DNA of 64,000 nt from Cloacibacterium sp046296655. GTDB lineage: Bacteria > Bacteroidota > Bacteroidia > Flavobacteriales > Weeksellaceae. Under the pieces are notes generated by a model. The model saw nothing but the letters and a program-made list of their open reading frames with translations. It searched no databases and was not told the DNA's origin. Location: NCBI GenBank assembly GCA_046296655.1, contig JBKBLE010000001.1, positions 171,270-235,269 of the forward strand, in the 5' to 3' direction. This document shows positions 15,545 through 23,600 of this stretch, in pieces (the stretch's first letter is position 1; each line of letters begins with the position of its first letter). Both the position numbers and the translations under genes were made by a program.

Positions 15545-16243
15545 TTAGAAATTTTCAAATCTAAACTCATTTTCCAAAATTTCTGCATGGGCATTTTCTA
15601 CATGGTACTCTCCTATTTTGGTTCTTCTGAGTTGAGTAAGATAAGCGCCAACTCCTAAACTTTGACCAATATCGTGTGCTAAACTTCTGATGTACGTTCC
15701 TTTGCTACAACCTACGGTAAAAGTGACAAAAGGAAGATGAATTTCGATGTTATTGAGATAATGAATGGTCGTTTTTCTAGATTTCATTTCTACTTCTTGA
15801 CCAGCTCTTGCTAAATCATAAGCGCGGTTTCCATCAATTTTTATAGCTGAAAAAACAGGCGGTTTTTGCTCAATTTCTCCTACAAATGTTGACAAAGTTT
15901 CTTTGATGAAATCTTCTGTAATGTGTGAATAATCGGTGTGAAGGATTTCTTGTTTTTCGGTGTCGTAAGATTCTGTTTGTACGCCAATTTTAATTTCGGC
16001 GATGTATTCTTTTGGCGCATCTTGAATTTCTGGAATTTTCTTGGTGAATTTTCCTGTGCAGACTATCAATAAGCCTGTTGCTCTAGGATCAAGAGTTCCA
16101 GCATGACCTATTTTAAATTTTTTAGGAAGATGGAACTCTCTTTTGAGTTTGTACTTCAATTTATTAACAGCCTGAAAACTGGTCCAATCCAAAGGCTTGT
16201 CCACCAAAAGTACTTGTCCGTTTAAAAAATCTTCTGCGTTCAA
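15545..16243 (-). CDS. truB: tRNA pseudouridine(55) synthase
   Basis: TruB converts U55 of the tRNA T-loop to pseudouridine. The 232-residue protein has VDKPLDWTSFQAVNKLK at the N-terminus. The catalytic motif GHAGTLDPRATGLLIV carries the active Asp. KPPVFSAIKIDGNRAYDLAR and the C-terminal GTYIRSLAHDIG complete the fold. The frame is open to 16327, but that would overlap uppP by 64 bp and lacks conserved sequence. I choose TTG 16243, which gives the usual N-terminus and a 20-bp gap from uppP. Confidence 0.93.
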   Translation of the reverse strand: MNAEDFLNGQVLLVDKPLDWTSFQAVNKLKYKLKREFHLPKKFKIGHAGTLDPRATGLLIVCTGKFTKKIPEIQDAPKEYIAEIKIGVQTESYDTEKQEILHTDYSHITEDFIKETLSTFVGEIEQKPPVFSAIKIDGNRAYDLARAGQEVEMKSRKTTIHYLNNIEIHLPFVTFTVGCSKGTYIRSLAHDIGQSLGVGAYLTQLRRTKIGEYHVENAHAEILENEFRFENF

Positions 16244-16263
16244 AGTAAAAAGTATAAATGAAA

Positions 16264-17079
16264 TTATTTTACCCAACCAAAACAAATCAACAATAAAATC
16301 CCTGCGATAATCCTGTACCAACCCCAAGGTTTGAAGCCGTATTTGGTTAAAACACCAATGAAAAATTTAATCGCAATAACCGCAACTACAAATGCTACCA
16401 AATTCCCTACGAAAAAACTCATCGTGTTTTCTGGAGTCGCAAAAATCATTTCATACCCTTTTTGCTCAACTCCATTATGATTCCAATCTTTTACAAAAAT
16501 CGAATAAACGGTAACCGCTAACATGGTAGGAACTGCCAAAAAGAATGAAAATTCCGCAGCAGCCTTTCTGGTAAGGTTTTGTTGCATTCCACCAATAATA
16601 GAAGCCGCACTTCTACTCGTTCCTGGCATCATCGCTAGACATTGCCAAAAACCAATCGTTAATGCTTTTTTGAAAGTAATATCTTTCTCGTCATCTATCG
16701 TATGTTTTGTGAAAATTTGGTCGATAAATAGTAAAATGACACCACCTACAATCAAAACAACTGCGATGGGAATTGGTTTTTCTAATACCGTTTCTATTTT
16801 ATCATCAAATAATTTTCCTAGAACCAAAGCGGGTAAAACGGCAACTGCCAATTTCAAATAGAATTTGATGTTTTTAAAATCAAAAAATTTCTTCCAATAC
16901 AAAAAGACTACCGCTAAAATAGCTCCAAATTGAATAGAAACTTGAAACATTTTAACAAATTCATCTTCTTGAATTCCAAAAAATGAACTCGTGAAAATCA
17001 TGTGTGCAGTAGAAGAAACGGGTAAATATTCGGTAAGTCCTTCTACGATTGCAATAATAATTGCTCTGATTAAATCCAT
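16264..17079 (-). CDS. uppP: Undecaprenyl-diphosphatase
   Basis: The 271-residue integral membrane enzyme has the BacA/UppP motifs: EGLTEYLPVSSTAHM (13-27) with the catalytic glutamates, and MMPGTSRSAASIIGG near residue 150. About eight membrane helices are visible. It recycles the C55 lipid carrier for peptidoglycan and other envelope polymers and can give bacitracin tolerance. It lies in the ftsX-DUF3098-uppP-truB cluster typical of Bacteroidota, with a 78-bp gap from the DUF3098 gene. Confidence 0.96.
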   Translation of the reverse strand: MDLIRAIIIAIVEGLTEYLPVSSTAHMIFTSSFFGIQEDEFVKMFQVSIQFGAILAVVFLYWKKFFDFKNIKFYLKLAVAVLPALVLGKLFDDKIETVLEKPIPIAVVLIVGGVILLFIDQIFTKHTIDDEKDITFKKALTIGFWQCLAMMPGTSRSAASIIGGMQQNLTRKAAAEFSFFLAVPTMLAVTVYSIFVKDWNHNGVEQKGYEMIFATPENTMSFFVGNLVAFVVAVIAIKFFIGVLTKYGFKPWGWYRIIAGILLLICFGWVK

Positions 17080-17157
17080 AAACTGTATTGTGATAAAAAA
17101 TTAAAAGATTCAAATAAAAATTCAAATCTTTTAATTCTTTAGTTTTTTTTAATGTTT

Positions 17158-17433
17158 TTATTTGTTTCTTTTAAGAATTGCGAAAACCTGAACTACAAAT
17201 CCCGCAATTACCAATAACGGCGCTATTCTGATTCTTCTGATGGAAAAAATGTCTTCATTCCATGCATTAGGATCTAGTTTTCCGTTAACAGTATTGGCAT
17301 CTGGACCGAGCATTAAAAGAAATCCCGCTAAGATTAAAGCCAAACCAACCAACATGAGTTGATAGTTTTTTTTGCCAAAATAAAAAGGATTGTGCTGGGA
17401 TTCAGACTTTTCTATAGTTTGTTTTTTAGACAT
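17158..17433 (-). CDS. DUF3098 membrane protein
   Basis: The 91-residue protein has a polar N-terminus and two membrane helices (about residues 25-43 and 70-87), with a short loop containing GPDANTVNGKLDPNAWNEDI and FSIRRIRIAP. This matches DUF3098, a small Bacteroidota family always found between ftsX and uppP. Function is unknown; the neighbours suggest a role near cell division or envelope synthesis. It lies 12 bp after ftsX in the same direction. Confidence 0.88.
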   Translation of the reverse strand: MSKKQTIEKSESQHNPFYFGKKNYQLMLVGLALILAGFLLMLGPDANTVNGKLDPNAWNEDIFSIRRIRIAPLLVIAGFVVQVFAILKRNK

Positions 17434-17445
17434 TTTTAAAATTTT

Positions 17446-18345
17446 CTATGAGTAATATAAATCATCTACACTAGATGCTAAGTATCTCCAAGTTGCAAAA
17501 ACAGTACTGATTACGGTAATAAGAATTCCCACTCCAAAAACAATTGCGACTAACCAAATGTATTGATTGATGTCTTGTACAAATGGAGTTCCGATTTCGC
17601 TGGTAAAGAAATACCAAACAGTAAATAAGGCTGTTAAACCAATGATAGCACCAATAATTCCTAAAATCACCGCTTCTTTTATAAATGGTTTTAAGATGAA
17701 TCTGCGTTTTGCACCTACCAATTGCATAGTCTTGATAATGAAACGTTTAGAGAATATTTTTAAACGGATAGAGTTGTTAATCAACACCATTGCTACAATT
17801 AAAAATAAGATAGAAAATGCCAAAATCCAAGTCAAAATTCTATTGAGGTTATTGTAAACTTCAATTGTCAATTTACTGTCGTTTTTCACTTCTTTTACGC
17901 CTTCTACTTCATGTAGTTTTTTTACAACATCATTTATTTTTGCAGGATCTACGTATTCTGGTTTCAAAGTAACTTCTACAGATGGAGGGAAGATATCTTC
18001 TTCAAAAAGAGCATCTGTTTCTATACCCAATTGTTTTTTGGCAATTTCTGTAGCTTCTTGCTTAGAAATAAATTTAGCTTTTTTCACAAAAGGCTGTAAT
18101 TTTATTCTTTCGTAAGTTACCTTTTGCAACTGTTCTGCTTTGGCAGAATCTCTAGGGTCTATATAGTCATCAAAATAAGCTTCTACCACCAATTGCTCTT
18201 TGATATAATCCGAATATTTTTGAGCATTTATCAATATCAACCCAAAAAGTCCTACTAAAAATAATACCAATGCAATACTAATCGATACGGTAATGTTGCT
18301 AGAACGGAGCCTTTTCTTGTTTAAATCTTCTGCTAATTTTGCCAT
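17446..18345 (-). CDS. ftsX: Cell division protein FtsX
   Basis: FtsX is the membrane partner of the ATPase FtsE and transmits a signal to periplasmic peptidoglycan hydrolases. The 299-residue protein has a cytoplasmic N-terminus, a first membrane helix (VSISIALVLFLVGLFGLIL) and a periplasmic domain with VEAYFDDYIDP and LKPEYVDPAKI. Three C-terminal helices of the permease fold follow, with MQLVGAKRRFILKPFIKEA between two of them. A frame open to 18528 adds 61 residues that are antisense to rsmA, so ATG 18345 is the start. No ftsE is adjacent. Confidence 0.93.
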   Translation of the reverse strand: MAKLAEDLNKKRLRSSNITVSISIALVLFLVGLFGLILINAQKYSDYIKEQLVVEAYFDDYIDPRDSAKAEQLQKVTYERIKLQPFVKKAKFISKQEATEIAKKQLGIETDALFEEDIFPPSVEVTLKPEYVDPAKINDVVKKLHEVEGVKEVKNDSKLTIEVYNNLNRILTWILAFSILFLIVAMVLINNSIRLKIFSKRFIIKTMQLVGAKRRFILKPFIKEAVILGIIGAIIGLTALFTVWYFFTSEIGTPFVQDINQYIWLVAIVFGVGILITVISTVFATWRYLASSVDDLYYS

Positions 18346-18434
18346 CAATAAAAAATTTTCTGCTAAAATAGAAAAAAAACTCCGAAATTTGCCCCTGAAC
18401 AAACACAAAACTGTGTTAAAAAATCTTAAAAATT

Positions 18435-19208
18435 TTGAACGTAAAAGCAAAAAAACATCTTGGTCAGCATTTTTTAACTGATGAAAATATTGCCAAAAAA
18501 ATCGTAGAAGGTCTTGACTTTCAACCATATCAATATGTATTAGAAGTAGGTCCTGGAACTGGTGTTTTAACCAAATATCTCCTCGAAAAACCTACCGAAA
18601 CTTACGTTGCAGAAATAGACACAGAATCTATAGAATATCTGAAATTACATTATCAAAAACTTGAAAATAAACATTTTACAGGTGATTTTCTCAAAATTAA
18701 TTTAAATGATATTTTCTCTGGAGAAGTAGCGATAATTGGCAATTTTCCGTATAATATTTCGTCTCAGATTCTTTTTAAGATTATAGAAAATTATCAGCAG
18801 ATTCCAGAAATGGTGGGAATGTTCCAAAAGGAAGTGGCAGAACGTACCGCTGCGATTCCTAGAACCAAAGATTATGGCATTTTGTCGGTTTTGGTTCAAG
18901 CCTACTATGATGTAAAATATCTGTTTACCGTTCACGAAAACGTATTCAATCCGCCTCCAAAAGTAAAATCTGGAGTCATTAAACTCACCAGAAACAGAAA
19001 AGAAGGTTTGGAAGGCAATGAGATTCTTTTCAAACAAATTGTAAAAACTGGTTTTGGCCAAAGAAGAAAAAAACTGAGTAATGCACTGAAATCTCTAGAT
19101 ATTCCAGAAGTGTTAAAATCTCATGCTTTTATGGATAAACGTGCAGAAGAACTGAGTGTAGAAGATTTTATCAACTTCACGCAAGAATGGAAAGCTGCAA
19201 AAAATTAA
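18435..19208 (+). CDS. rsmA: 16S rRNA (adenine1518/1519-N6) dimethyltransferase
   Basis: RsmA (KsgA) dimethylates two adjacent adenosines in helix 45 of 16S rRNA. The 257-residue protein starts (TTG) with KAKKHLGQHFLTDENIA. It has the SAM-binding loop LEVGPGTG (36-43), the catalytic NFPY at 103-106 and the C-terminal FNPPPKVKSGVIKL. It diverges from ftsX across an 89-bp gap. Its stop codon overlaps the end of the convergent DUF1003-type gene by 4 bp. Confidence 0.95.
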   Translation: MNVKAKKHLGQHFLTDENIAKKIVEGLDFQPYQYVLEVGPGTGVLTKYLLEKPTETYVAEIDTESIEYLKLHYQKLENKHFTGDFLKINLNDIFSGEVAIIGNFPYNISSQILFKIIENYQQIPEMVGMFQKEVAERTAAIPRTKDYGILSVLVQAYYDVKYLFTVHENVFNPPPKVKSGVIKLTRNRKEGLEGNEILFKQIVKTGFGQRRKKLSNALKSLDIPEVLKSHAFMDKRAEELSVEDFINFTQEWKAAKN

Positions 19209-19762
19209 TTAAAATCTTTCTGAATTAATTCTTCAAGTTTTGCTTGTAAATCGTGAATTTTCGCTTTTAATTCCTTGATTTCTTGCTTGTTATTAGAAAC
19301 ATTGCTCTTGAGAATTACTTTTTGAGCTTTTTCTTTGTGTTCATCTTCGTCTTCATCATCAGCAATTTCATCAATATCTTCTTGAATCTCATCAATGTCT
19401 TCGCTAATTTCTTCGATATCTTCTTGAATGTATTCGATATCTTCCTGAATTTCAGTTACATCTTCTTTCAAATCTTCGATATGCTCGTGACTTTTATTTA
19501 CTGACATTTGAATAAAAATAGCCAAATAAATAGCTTCTAAAGAAACCACGGTAGTTAAAACCAGCAACATTTTATCAAATCCCACCAAATCAAAAATCGA
19601 CAGTCCGAATGAAACTACAAAAAATATAGTGTGTGCTATTAAAGATTGAATTGAGCCAATCCAAGCGATGGCTTTATCAGAAAATTTGTCAATAGCAGTA
19701 GGAATTTTCTGAATTCTTGATTCTTTTGGTTCTTTTGATTTCATCTTCCTAATTTTTTGCAA
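19205..19762 (-). CDS. DUF1003-like membrane protein with long acidic coiled coil
   Basis: Two membrane helices are seen at about residues 42-60 and 66-86 of this 185-residue protein. The second contains TTVVSLEAIYLAIFIQMSVNK, which resembles the DUF1003 signature. The C-terminal half is unusual: a run of about 6-8 short repeats of the form EDIxEIQ from residue 95 to 140, an acidic DDEDEDEH stretch and a final heptad helix. It should form a coiled coil in the cytoplasm. Function is unknown. The family call is by motif only. An ATG at 19744 could be the true start. Confidence 0.6.
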   Translation of the reverse strand: MQKIRKMKSKEPKESRIQKIPTAIDKFSDKAIAWIGSIQSLIAHTIFFVVSFGLSIFDLVGFDKMLLVLTTVVSLEAIYLAIFIQMSVNKSHEHIEDLKEDVTEIQEDIEYIQEDIEEISEDIDEIQEDIDEIADDEDEDEHKEKAQKVILKSNVSNNKQEIKELKAKIHDLQAKLEELIQKDFN

Positions 19763-19832
19763 ATTTACAATTAAAATTTCTTTAAAATTGCATTAATAAA
19801 AATTCACAATAGATTTTCAGCACTTATTTTAC

Positions 19833-19962
19833 TAAATTTGCAATGATTTTGAAACAGAGAAAACATCTGAATTTTCTCTTTTCAATTTCAGTGTAAGTAA
19901 TTTGGGTAACCAAAAAGTGTAGTTCTAGCTAAGTTTAATCTTTAATTTCAAAAAATCTAGAA
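19833..19962 (+). promoter_or_regulatory. corA promoter element and structured leader
   Basis: A -7 motif TAAATTTG lies at 19833-19840, leaving a leader of about 115 nt before corA. The leader has a hairpin GAGAAAA/TTTTCTC (19857-19863 with 19872-19878). A second short hairpin TTTGG/CCAAA (19901-19914) is closed by a GTAA tetraloop of the GNRA type. It does not resemble a known Mg2+ riboswitch by eye. A regulatory role is inference. Confidence 0.4.
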
Positions 19963-20892
19963 ATGAAAAACATTTATCATATCGACAAAAAAATCACTAA
20001 AAATGACGAAATTACAGATAGAAATTGGATTAGTATAGAAGAACCAACTGCCGAAGACAAAAAATTTCTTCTTGAAGATCTTAAAATTCCTGCTGCTTTT
20101 TATAACGATATCGAAGATATTGATGAACGCCCGAGAATTGAAGTAGAAGACGATTGGACGTTTGTTTTACTCAGAATTCCGCACAAAACCACCAACGAAA
20201 AATCTCCTTTTATTACCGTTCCTCTTGGTATTGTTTACAACAAAAATTATTTTGTTACCATTACTTTTTACAAAGCAGATTTGTTGCTAGATTTCGTTAA
20301 TTATTATTCTACCAGAAAAACCATCGAAGAAACGGACAATCTGAATCTTATTTTGAGGTTTCATTTAAGTGCAAGTGTTTGGTTTTTAAAATATTTAAAG
20401 CAAATCAATATTCAAATCAAAAACGCTGAAAACGATTTGGAACGTTCCATCAAAAACGAAGATTTACAAACGCTTTTTAACATCGAAAAATCTTTGGTTT
20501 ACTTCAACACTTCTCTTAGAAGCAACGAAATTTTGCTTTATAGATTTAAAAGTCAAAGAAAAATTAAAAACATTTTAGAAGAAGAACTTTTGGAAGATGT
20601 AGAAATTGAGCTAAAACAAGCGATTGATACTTCTCACATTTTCAGCAACATTTTAAGTGGAATGATGGATGCTTATGCGTCTGTTATTTCTAATAATCTG
20701 AACGTTATTATGAAGCGTCTTACTTCTATTTCTATCATTTTGATGATTCCTACTTTGATTGCCAGTATTTACGGAATGAATGTCACCAATCATTTAGAAG
20801 ACAATCCGAACGGAATTTATTTGATACTTTTCGGTTCTATAATTCTATCAGTTTTGGGAGTTTGGTTGTTCTTAAAGAAAAAATGGATTTAA
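19963..20892 (+). CDS. corA: CorA-family magnesium/cobalt transporter
   Basis: The 309-residue protein has a large cytoplasmic N-terminal domain (ERPRIEVEDDWTFVLLRIP), a long stalk helix and two C-terminal membrane helices. The selectivity motif GMN is at 271-273 in IYGMNVTNHLE. It should form a pentameric Mg2+ channel in the inner membrane. The lysine-rich C-terminus KKKWI is typical. The gene stands alone with its own leader. It converges on the TIGR02757 gene across a 174-bp gap filled by an inverted-repeat element. Confidence 0.93.
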   Translation: MKNIYHIDKKITKNDEITDRNWISIEEPTAEDKKFLLEDLKIPAAFYNDIEDIDERPRIEVEDDWTFVLLRIPHKTTNEKSPFITVPLGIVYNKNYFVTITFYKADLLLDFVNYYSTRKTIEETDNLNLILRFHLSASVWFLKYLKQINIQIKNAENDLERSIKNEDLQTLFNIEKSLVYFNTSLRSNEILLYRFKSQRKIKNILEEELLEDVEIELKQAIDTSHIFSNILSGMMDAYASVISNNLNVIMKRLTSISIILMIPTLIASIYGMNVTNHLEDNPNGIYLILFGSIILSVLGVWLFLKKKWI

Positions 20893-20925
20893 TCTATATT
20901 CAAAACTATCTTTTTTAATCAATTT

Positions 20926-21056
20926 TTAACCGCAAAAGCAACAAAAGAAATTCTTGAAAACAAGTATTTCAAAAGTAAAAAAAGCAAAAGTTTTATTTTT
21001 TTACTTTTGAACAACTTAAAAAATAAAATAAATCTTTTATTGCTTTTGTGGTTTAA
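20926..21056. repeat. Nested inverted-repeat element between convergent genes
   Basis: The outer arms are 20926-20947 (starting TTAACCGCAAAAGCAAC) and 21034-21056 (ending GCTTTTGTGGTTTAA), matching with about two substitutions and one indel. An inner perfect 15-bp inverted repeat pairs TCAAAAGTAAAAAAA (20969-20983) with 20996-21010. The outer arms contain repeated GCAAAAG/ACAAAAG half-sites. It may double as a terminator for both genes. Confidence 0.65.
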
Positions 21057-21066
21057 TTATTAAATT

Positions 21067-21834
21067 TTACAAAAGTTCTTTAGAAACACCAATCCCAAAA
21101 AGCGCATAATCATAAATCGCAGGATCTACAGGATTGTATTTTCTGATGATTTGGTCGAGTTCTTCTACGGCTTTCCAATCGTTTTGAGTTCTGGTAAGAA
21201 TTCCTAATTTTCTGGAAATATTCGCAGTGTGAACATCTAATGGAATGGATAAATATTGAGGAGAAAGGTTTTTCCAAATACCAAAATCTACGCCTTTTTT
21301 ATCTTGGCGAACCATCCATCGCAGAAACATGACCAATCTTTTTGAAGCCGAATTTTTATAAGGCGAACTCACATGTTTATGACTTCTGTGCGGAATTTCT
21401 CCTAAAAAACGAGTTCTAAATCTTTCGATAGCGTGATAATAATTTTCTTCGTGTTCTTTTAAAAGAAATAAGTTTTCTAAACTTTCAAATTCAGTGTAAA
21501 CGCTTTTCAAATTCAATATAAACTGCTCGAAATCTTCTGCCGAAAAAGTTCTGTGAACGGCTTTATTTTCTAATTTTTTGAAATCTTTTTGGTTCGCATT
21601 CATTACAAAATCATACGGAGAATTTCCCATAAAATCGATGATTTTTTGAGCAGATGTAATGATGGATTTTCTATTTCCCCAAGCGATTGTAGCCGCGAAA
21701 AATCCTGAAATTTCTATATCTTGTTTCAAAGAAAACTGATGCGGAATAGAAATAGGGTCTAATTCAATAAAATCTGTGTGATTGTATTGTTCTGCTTTTT
21801 GATTGAGAAATTGAAAGATTTCTTGCTCGTTCAT
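21067..21834 (-). CDS. TIGR02757 family protein (DUF2400)
   Basis: The 255-residue protein (from ATG 21834) matches TIGR02757, with DFIELDPISIPHQFSLKQDI near the N-terminus. ATIAWGNRKSIITSA and MFLRWMVRQDKKGVDFGIW follow, then SIPLDVHTANISRKLGIL near the end. Members are alpha-helical and may be related to helix-hairpin-helix base-excision enzymes, but function is untested. The frame starts at 21870, but the first 12 residues lack homology. It is complete. Rnz is encoded upstream in the same direction after a gap that holds a 15-bp palindrome. Confidence 0.85.
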   Translation of the reverse strand: MNEQEIFQFLNQKAEQYNHTDFIELDPISIPHQFSLKQDIEISGFFAATIAWGNRKSIITSAQKIIDFMGNSPYDFVMNANQKDFKKLENKAVHRTFSAEDFEQFILNLKSVYTEFESLENLFLLKEHEENYYHAIERFRTRFLGEIPHRSHKHVSSPYKNSASKRLVMFLRWMVRQDKKGVDFGIWKNLSPQYLSIPLDVHTANISRKLGILTRTQNDWKAVEELDQIIRKYNPVDPAIYDYALFGIGVSKELL

Positions 21835-21938
21835 CATAATTTGTGGGATGATGGATGTTTGATGTTTCAAATTTTGCAGACTGATTATAGTTAAACTTTA
21901 ACTGCGAGATAAAAATGATAAATCAAAAATCGTAAATC

Positions 21939-22853
21939 TTAAATTTTAACGGCTTCCAATAGCTTCGGAAGATAAGTTTCAGGGAAAATTTCACAGGCTT
22001 CATTGAGAAAAACCGATAAATCATGGTAGCGATTAGAAAAATGACCTAAAATCAATTTTTTAACATTAGCTTTTCTGGCAATTTTTGCAGCTTCCAGAGC
22101 GGTAGTATGACCGGTGTAATCTGCCATTTTCTTTAAATCATGTAAAAAAGTAGCTTCGTGATACAAGACATCTACATTTTTAATGATAGGAATGATGCTC
22201 TCTAAATATCGAGTATCACTGCAAAAAGCATAAGAAACAGAAGGTTCTGCAGGTTTCGTTAAATTTTCATTTTTGAGAATATAACCATCGCTCAACTGAA
22301 TATCTTTGCCACGTTTTAAATTGTGATAATCACAGATTTCAATTTCTGGATATTTAGAAATTTCCTGCATATTGAGGTGTCTTTCTTTTGGTTTTTCCTT
22401 AAAAAGATATCCGTTACAGTAAATTCTATGGTCTAATGGAATCGTGAAAACCTCTACTCGATTGTCCTCGAAAACTTTTTCTGATTTTTTAGAAGAAAGT
22501 TCATGGAAAATCACTTCAAAACCTTGGTGTGTTTCGGTAATTCTAAAAATAGTTTCCATCATTTCTTTAATGCCTTTCGGACCGTACACATGAAGTGGAG
22601 TTTCTCTGCCCAAAAGTCTAAAACTAGAAATCAATCCTGGCAAACCAAAAACATGGTCACCATGAAGATGCGAGATGAAGATATGATTAATTTTAGAAAA
22701 TTTGGCTTTAGCTTTTCTCAATTGAACTTGTGTTCCTTCACCACAATCGATGAGGAAACAACGCTCTTCCATTTCTAGAAATTGCGCAGTAGGTGCAGAT
22801 TTCACGGTAGGAATTGCTGAGTTATAGCCGAGAATTGTTAAATAGGTGCTCAA
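21939..22853 (-). CDS. rnz: Ribonuclease Z
   Basis: RNase Z trims the 3' trailer of tRNA precursors. The 304-residue metallo-beta-lactamase-fold protein has the zinc motif HLHGDH at 62-67, the region PGLISSFRLLGRETPLHVYGPKG, and later H residues in DHRIYCNGY, YHEATF and LGHFSNRY. The DTRYLES and TGHTTALEAA blocks are standard for this family. Length is normal. A tandem AATCTGTGG half-site repeat lies upstream of its start, between it and rdgB. Confidence 0.95.
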   Translation of the reverse strand: MSTYLTILGYNSAIPTVKSAPTAQFLEMEERCFLIDCGEGTQVQLRKAKAKFSKINHIFISHLHGDHVFGLPGLISSFRLLGRETPLHVYGPKGIKEMMETIFRITETHQGFEVIFHELSSKKSEKVFEDNRVEVFTIPLDHRIYCNGYLFKEKPKERHLNMQEISKYPEIEICDYHNLKRGKDIQLSDGYILKNENLTKPAEPSVSYAFCSDTRYLESIIPIIKNVDVLYHEATFLHDLKKMADYTGHTTALEAAKIARKANVKKLILGHFSNRYHDLSVFLNEACEIFPETYLPKLLEAVKI

Positions 22854-22937
22854 AATGCTTAAATGATGATTTTTAGAGGTTTAAAGTTTGCAAATTTCGT
22901 GAAAATTATTCTAATATCAAAAGTAGAAAACTATTTA

Positions 22938-22968
22938 TTAATCTCTGAAATCTGTGGAATCTGTGGAA
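22938..22968. repeat. Solitary tandem half-site repeat related to the GxxExxY cassette ends
   Basis: GAAATCTGTGGAATCTGTGG at 22947-22966 is two tandem AATCTGTGG units. The same core forms the 665-685 end of the GxxExxY cassette. It appears as a single arm with no inverse partner nearby, in the gap between rdgB and rnz. Confidence 0.5.
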
Positions 22969-22984
22969 GTTTTTTTTATAAAAA

Positions 22985-23554
22985 CTATTTTTCTAAAAAT
23001 GCAAGAAATTTATCTAAAGCATTTTTGCGGTGACTCATGGCATTTTTTTGTTCAGCTGGCATATCTGCAAAAGAAATTTCATGATTTTTGGGAATGAAAA
23101 TCGGGTCATAACCGAAACCTTTGTTTCCACTTCTTTCGGTGCTTAAATCTCCATAAACTCTACCTTCAAAGTATTCTGCTCCATGTTCATTGTACAAGCA
23201 TAAAACGGTGATGAAATAAGCTTCTCTATCATTTTTGTCTTGCATTTCTTCAAGAACTTTGGCAATATTTTTATCAAAATCATGATTCCCTGCATAACGT
23301 GCAGAATAGATTCCCGGTCTTCCATCAAGTGCTGGAACTACCAATCCAGAATCATCTCCTAAACTGGGTTTTCCAGTCTTTTCGAAGCAGAATTTAGCTT
23401 TAATCAAAGCGTTTTCGTGGAAAGAATTTCCGTCTTCTATTATTTCGTCGTGAATATGATAATCAGTAAGTGAAGTAATGTGGTATTTTTCGCCTAAAAT
23501 CTGTTGAATTTCTTCTTTCTTGTGTAAGTTGTGCGTGGCAACGAGGATTTCCAT
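22985..23554 (-). CDS. rdgB: Non-canonical purine NTP pyrophosphatase
   Basis: The RdgB/HAM1 enzyme hydrolyses ITP, dITP and XTP to keep them out of DNA and RNA. The 189-residue protein starts MEILVATHNLHKKEEI with the TxNxxK-type substrate site. It has GNSFHENALIKAKF (42-55), SLGDDSGLVVPALDGRPGIYSARYAG, and GFGYDPIFIP in the last third. All family blocks are present. It is followed by rnz in the same direction and preceded by the CPBP protease gene 46 bp upstream. Confidence 0.96.
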   Translation of the reverse strand: MEILVATHNLHKKEEIQQILGEKYHITSLTDYHIHDEIIEDGNSFHENALIKAKFCFEKTGKPSLGDDSGLVVPALDGRPGIYSARYAGNHDFDKNIAKVLEEMQDKNDREAYFITVLCLYNEHGAEYFEGRVYGDLSTERSGNKGFGYDPIFIPKNHEISFADMPAEQKNAMSHRKNALDKFLAFLEK

Positions 23555-23600
23555 AATGTAATATTAAATATAAGATTTATAATTTTTAAATTTTTAGCGC

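Noticed and set aside
18346..18528. N-terminal extension of FtsX
   Set aside because: It overlaps rsmA in antisense and has no family similarity; ATG 18345 fits FtsX.
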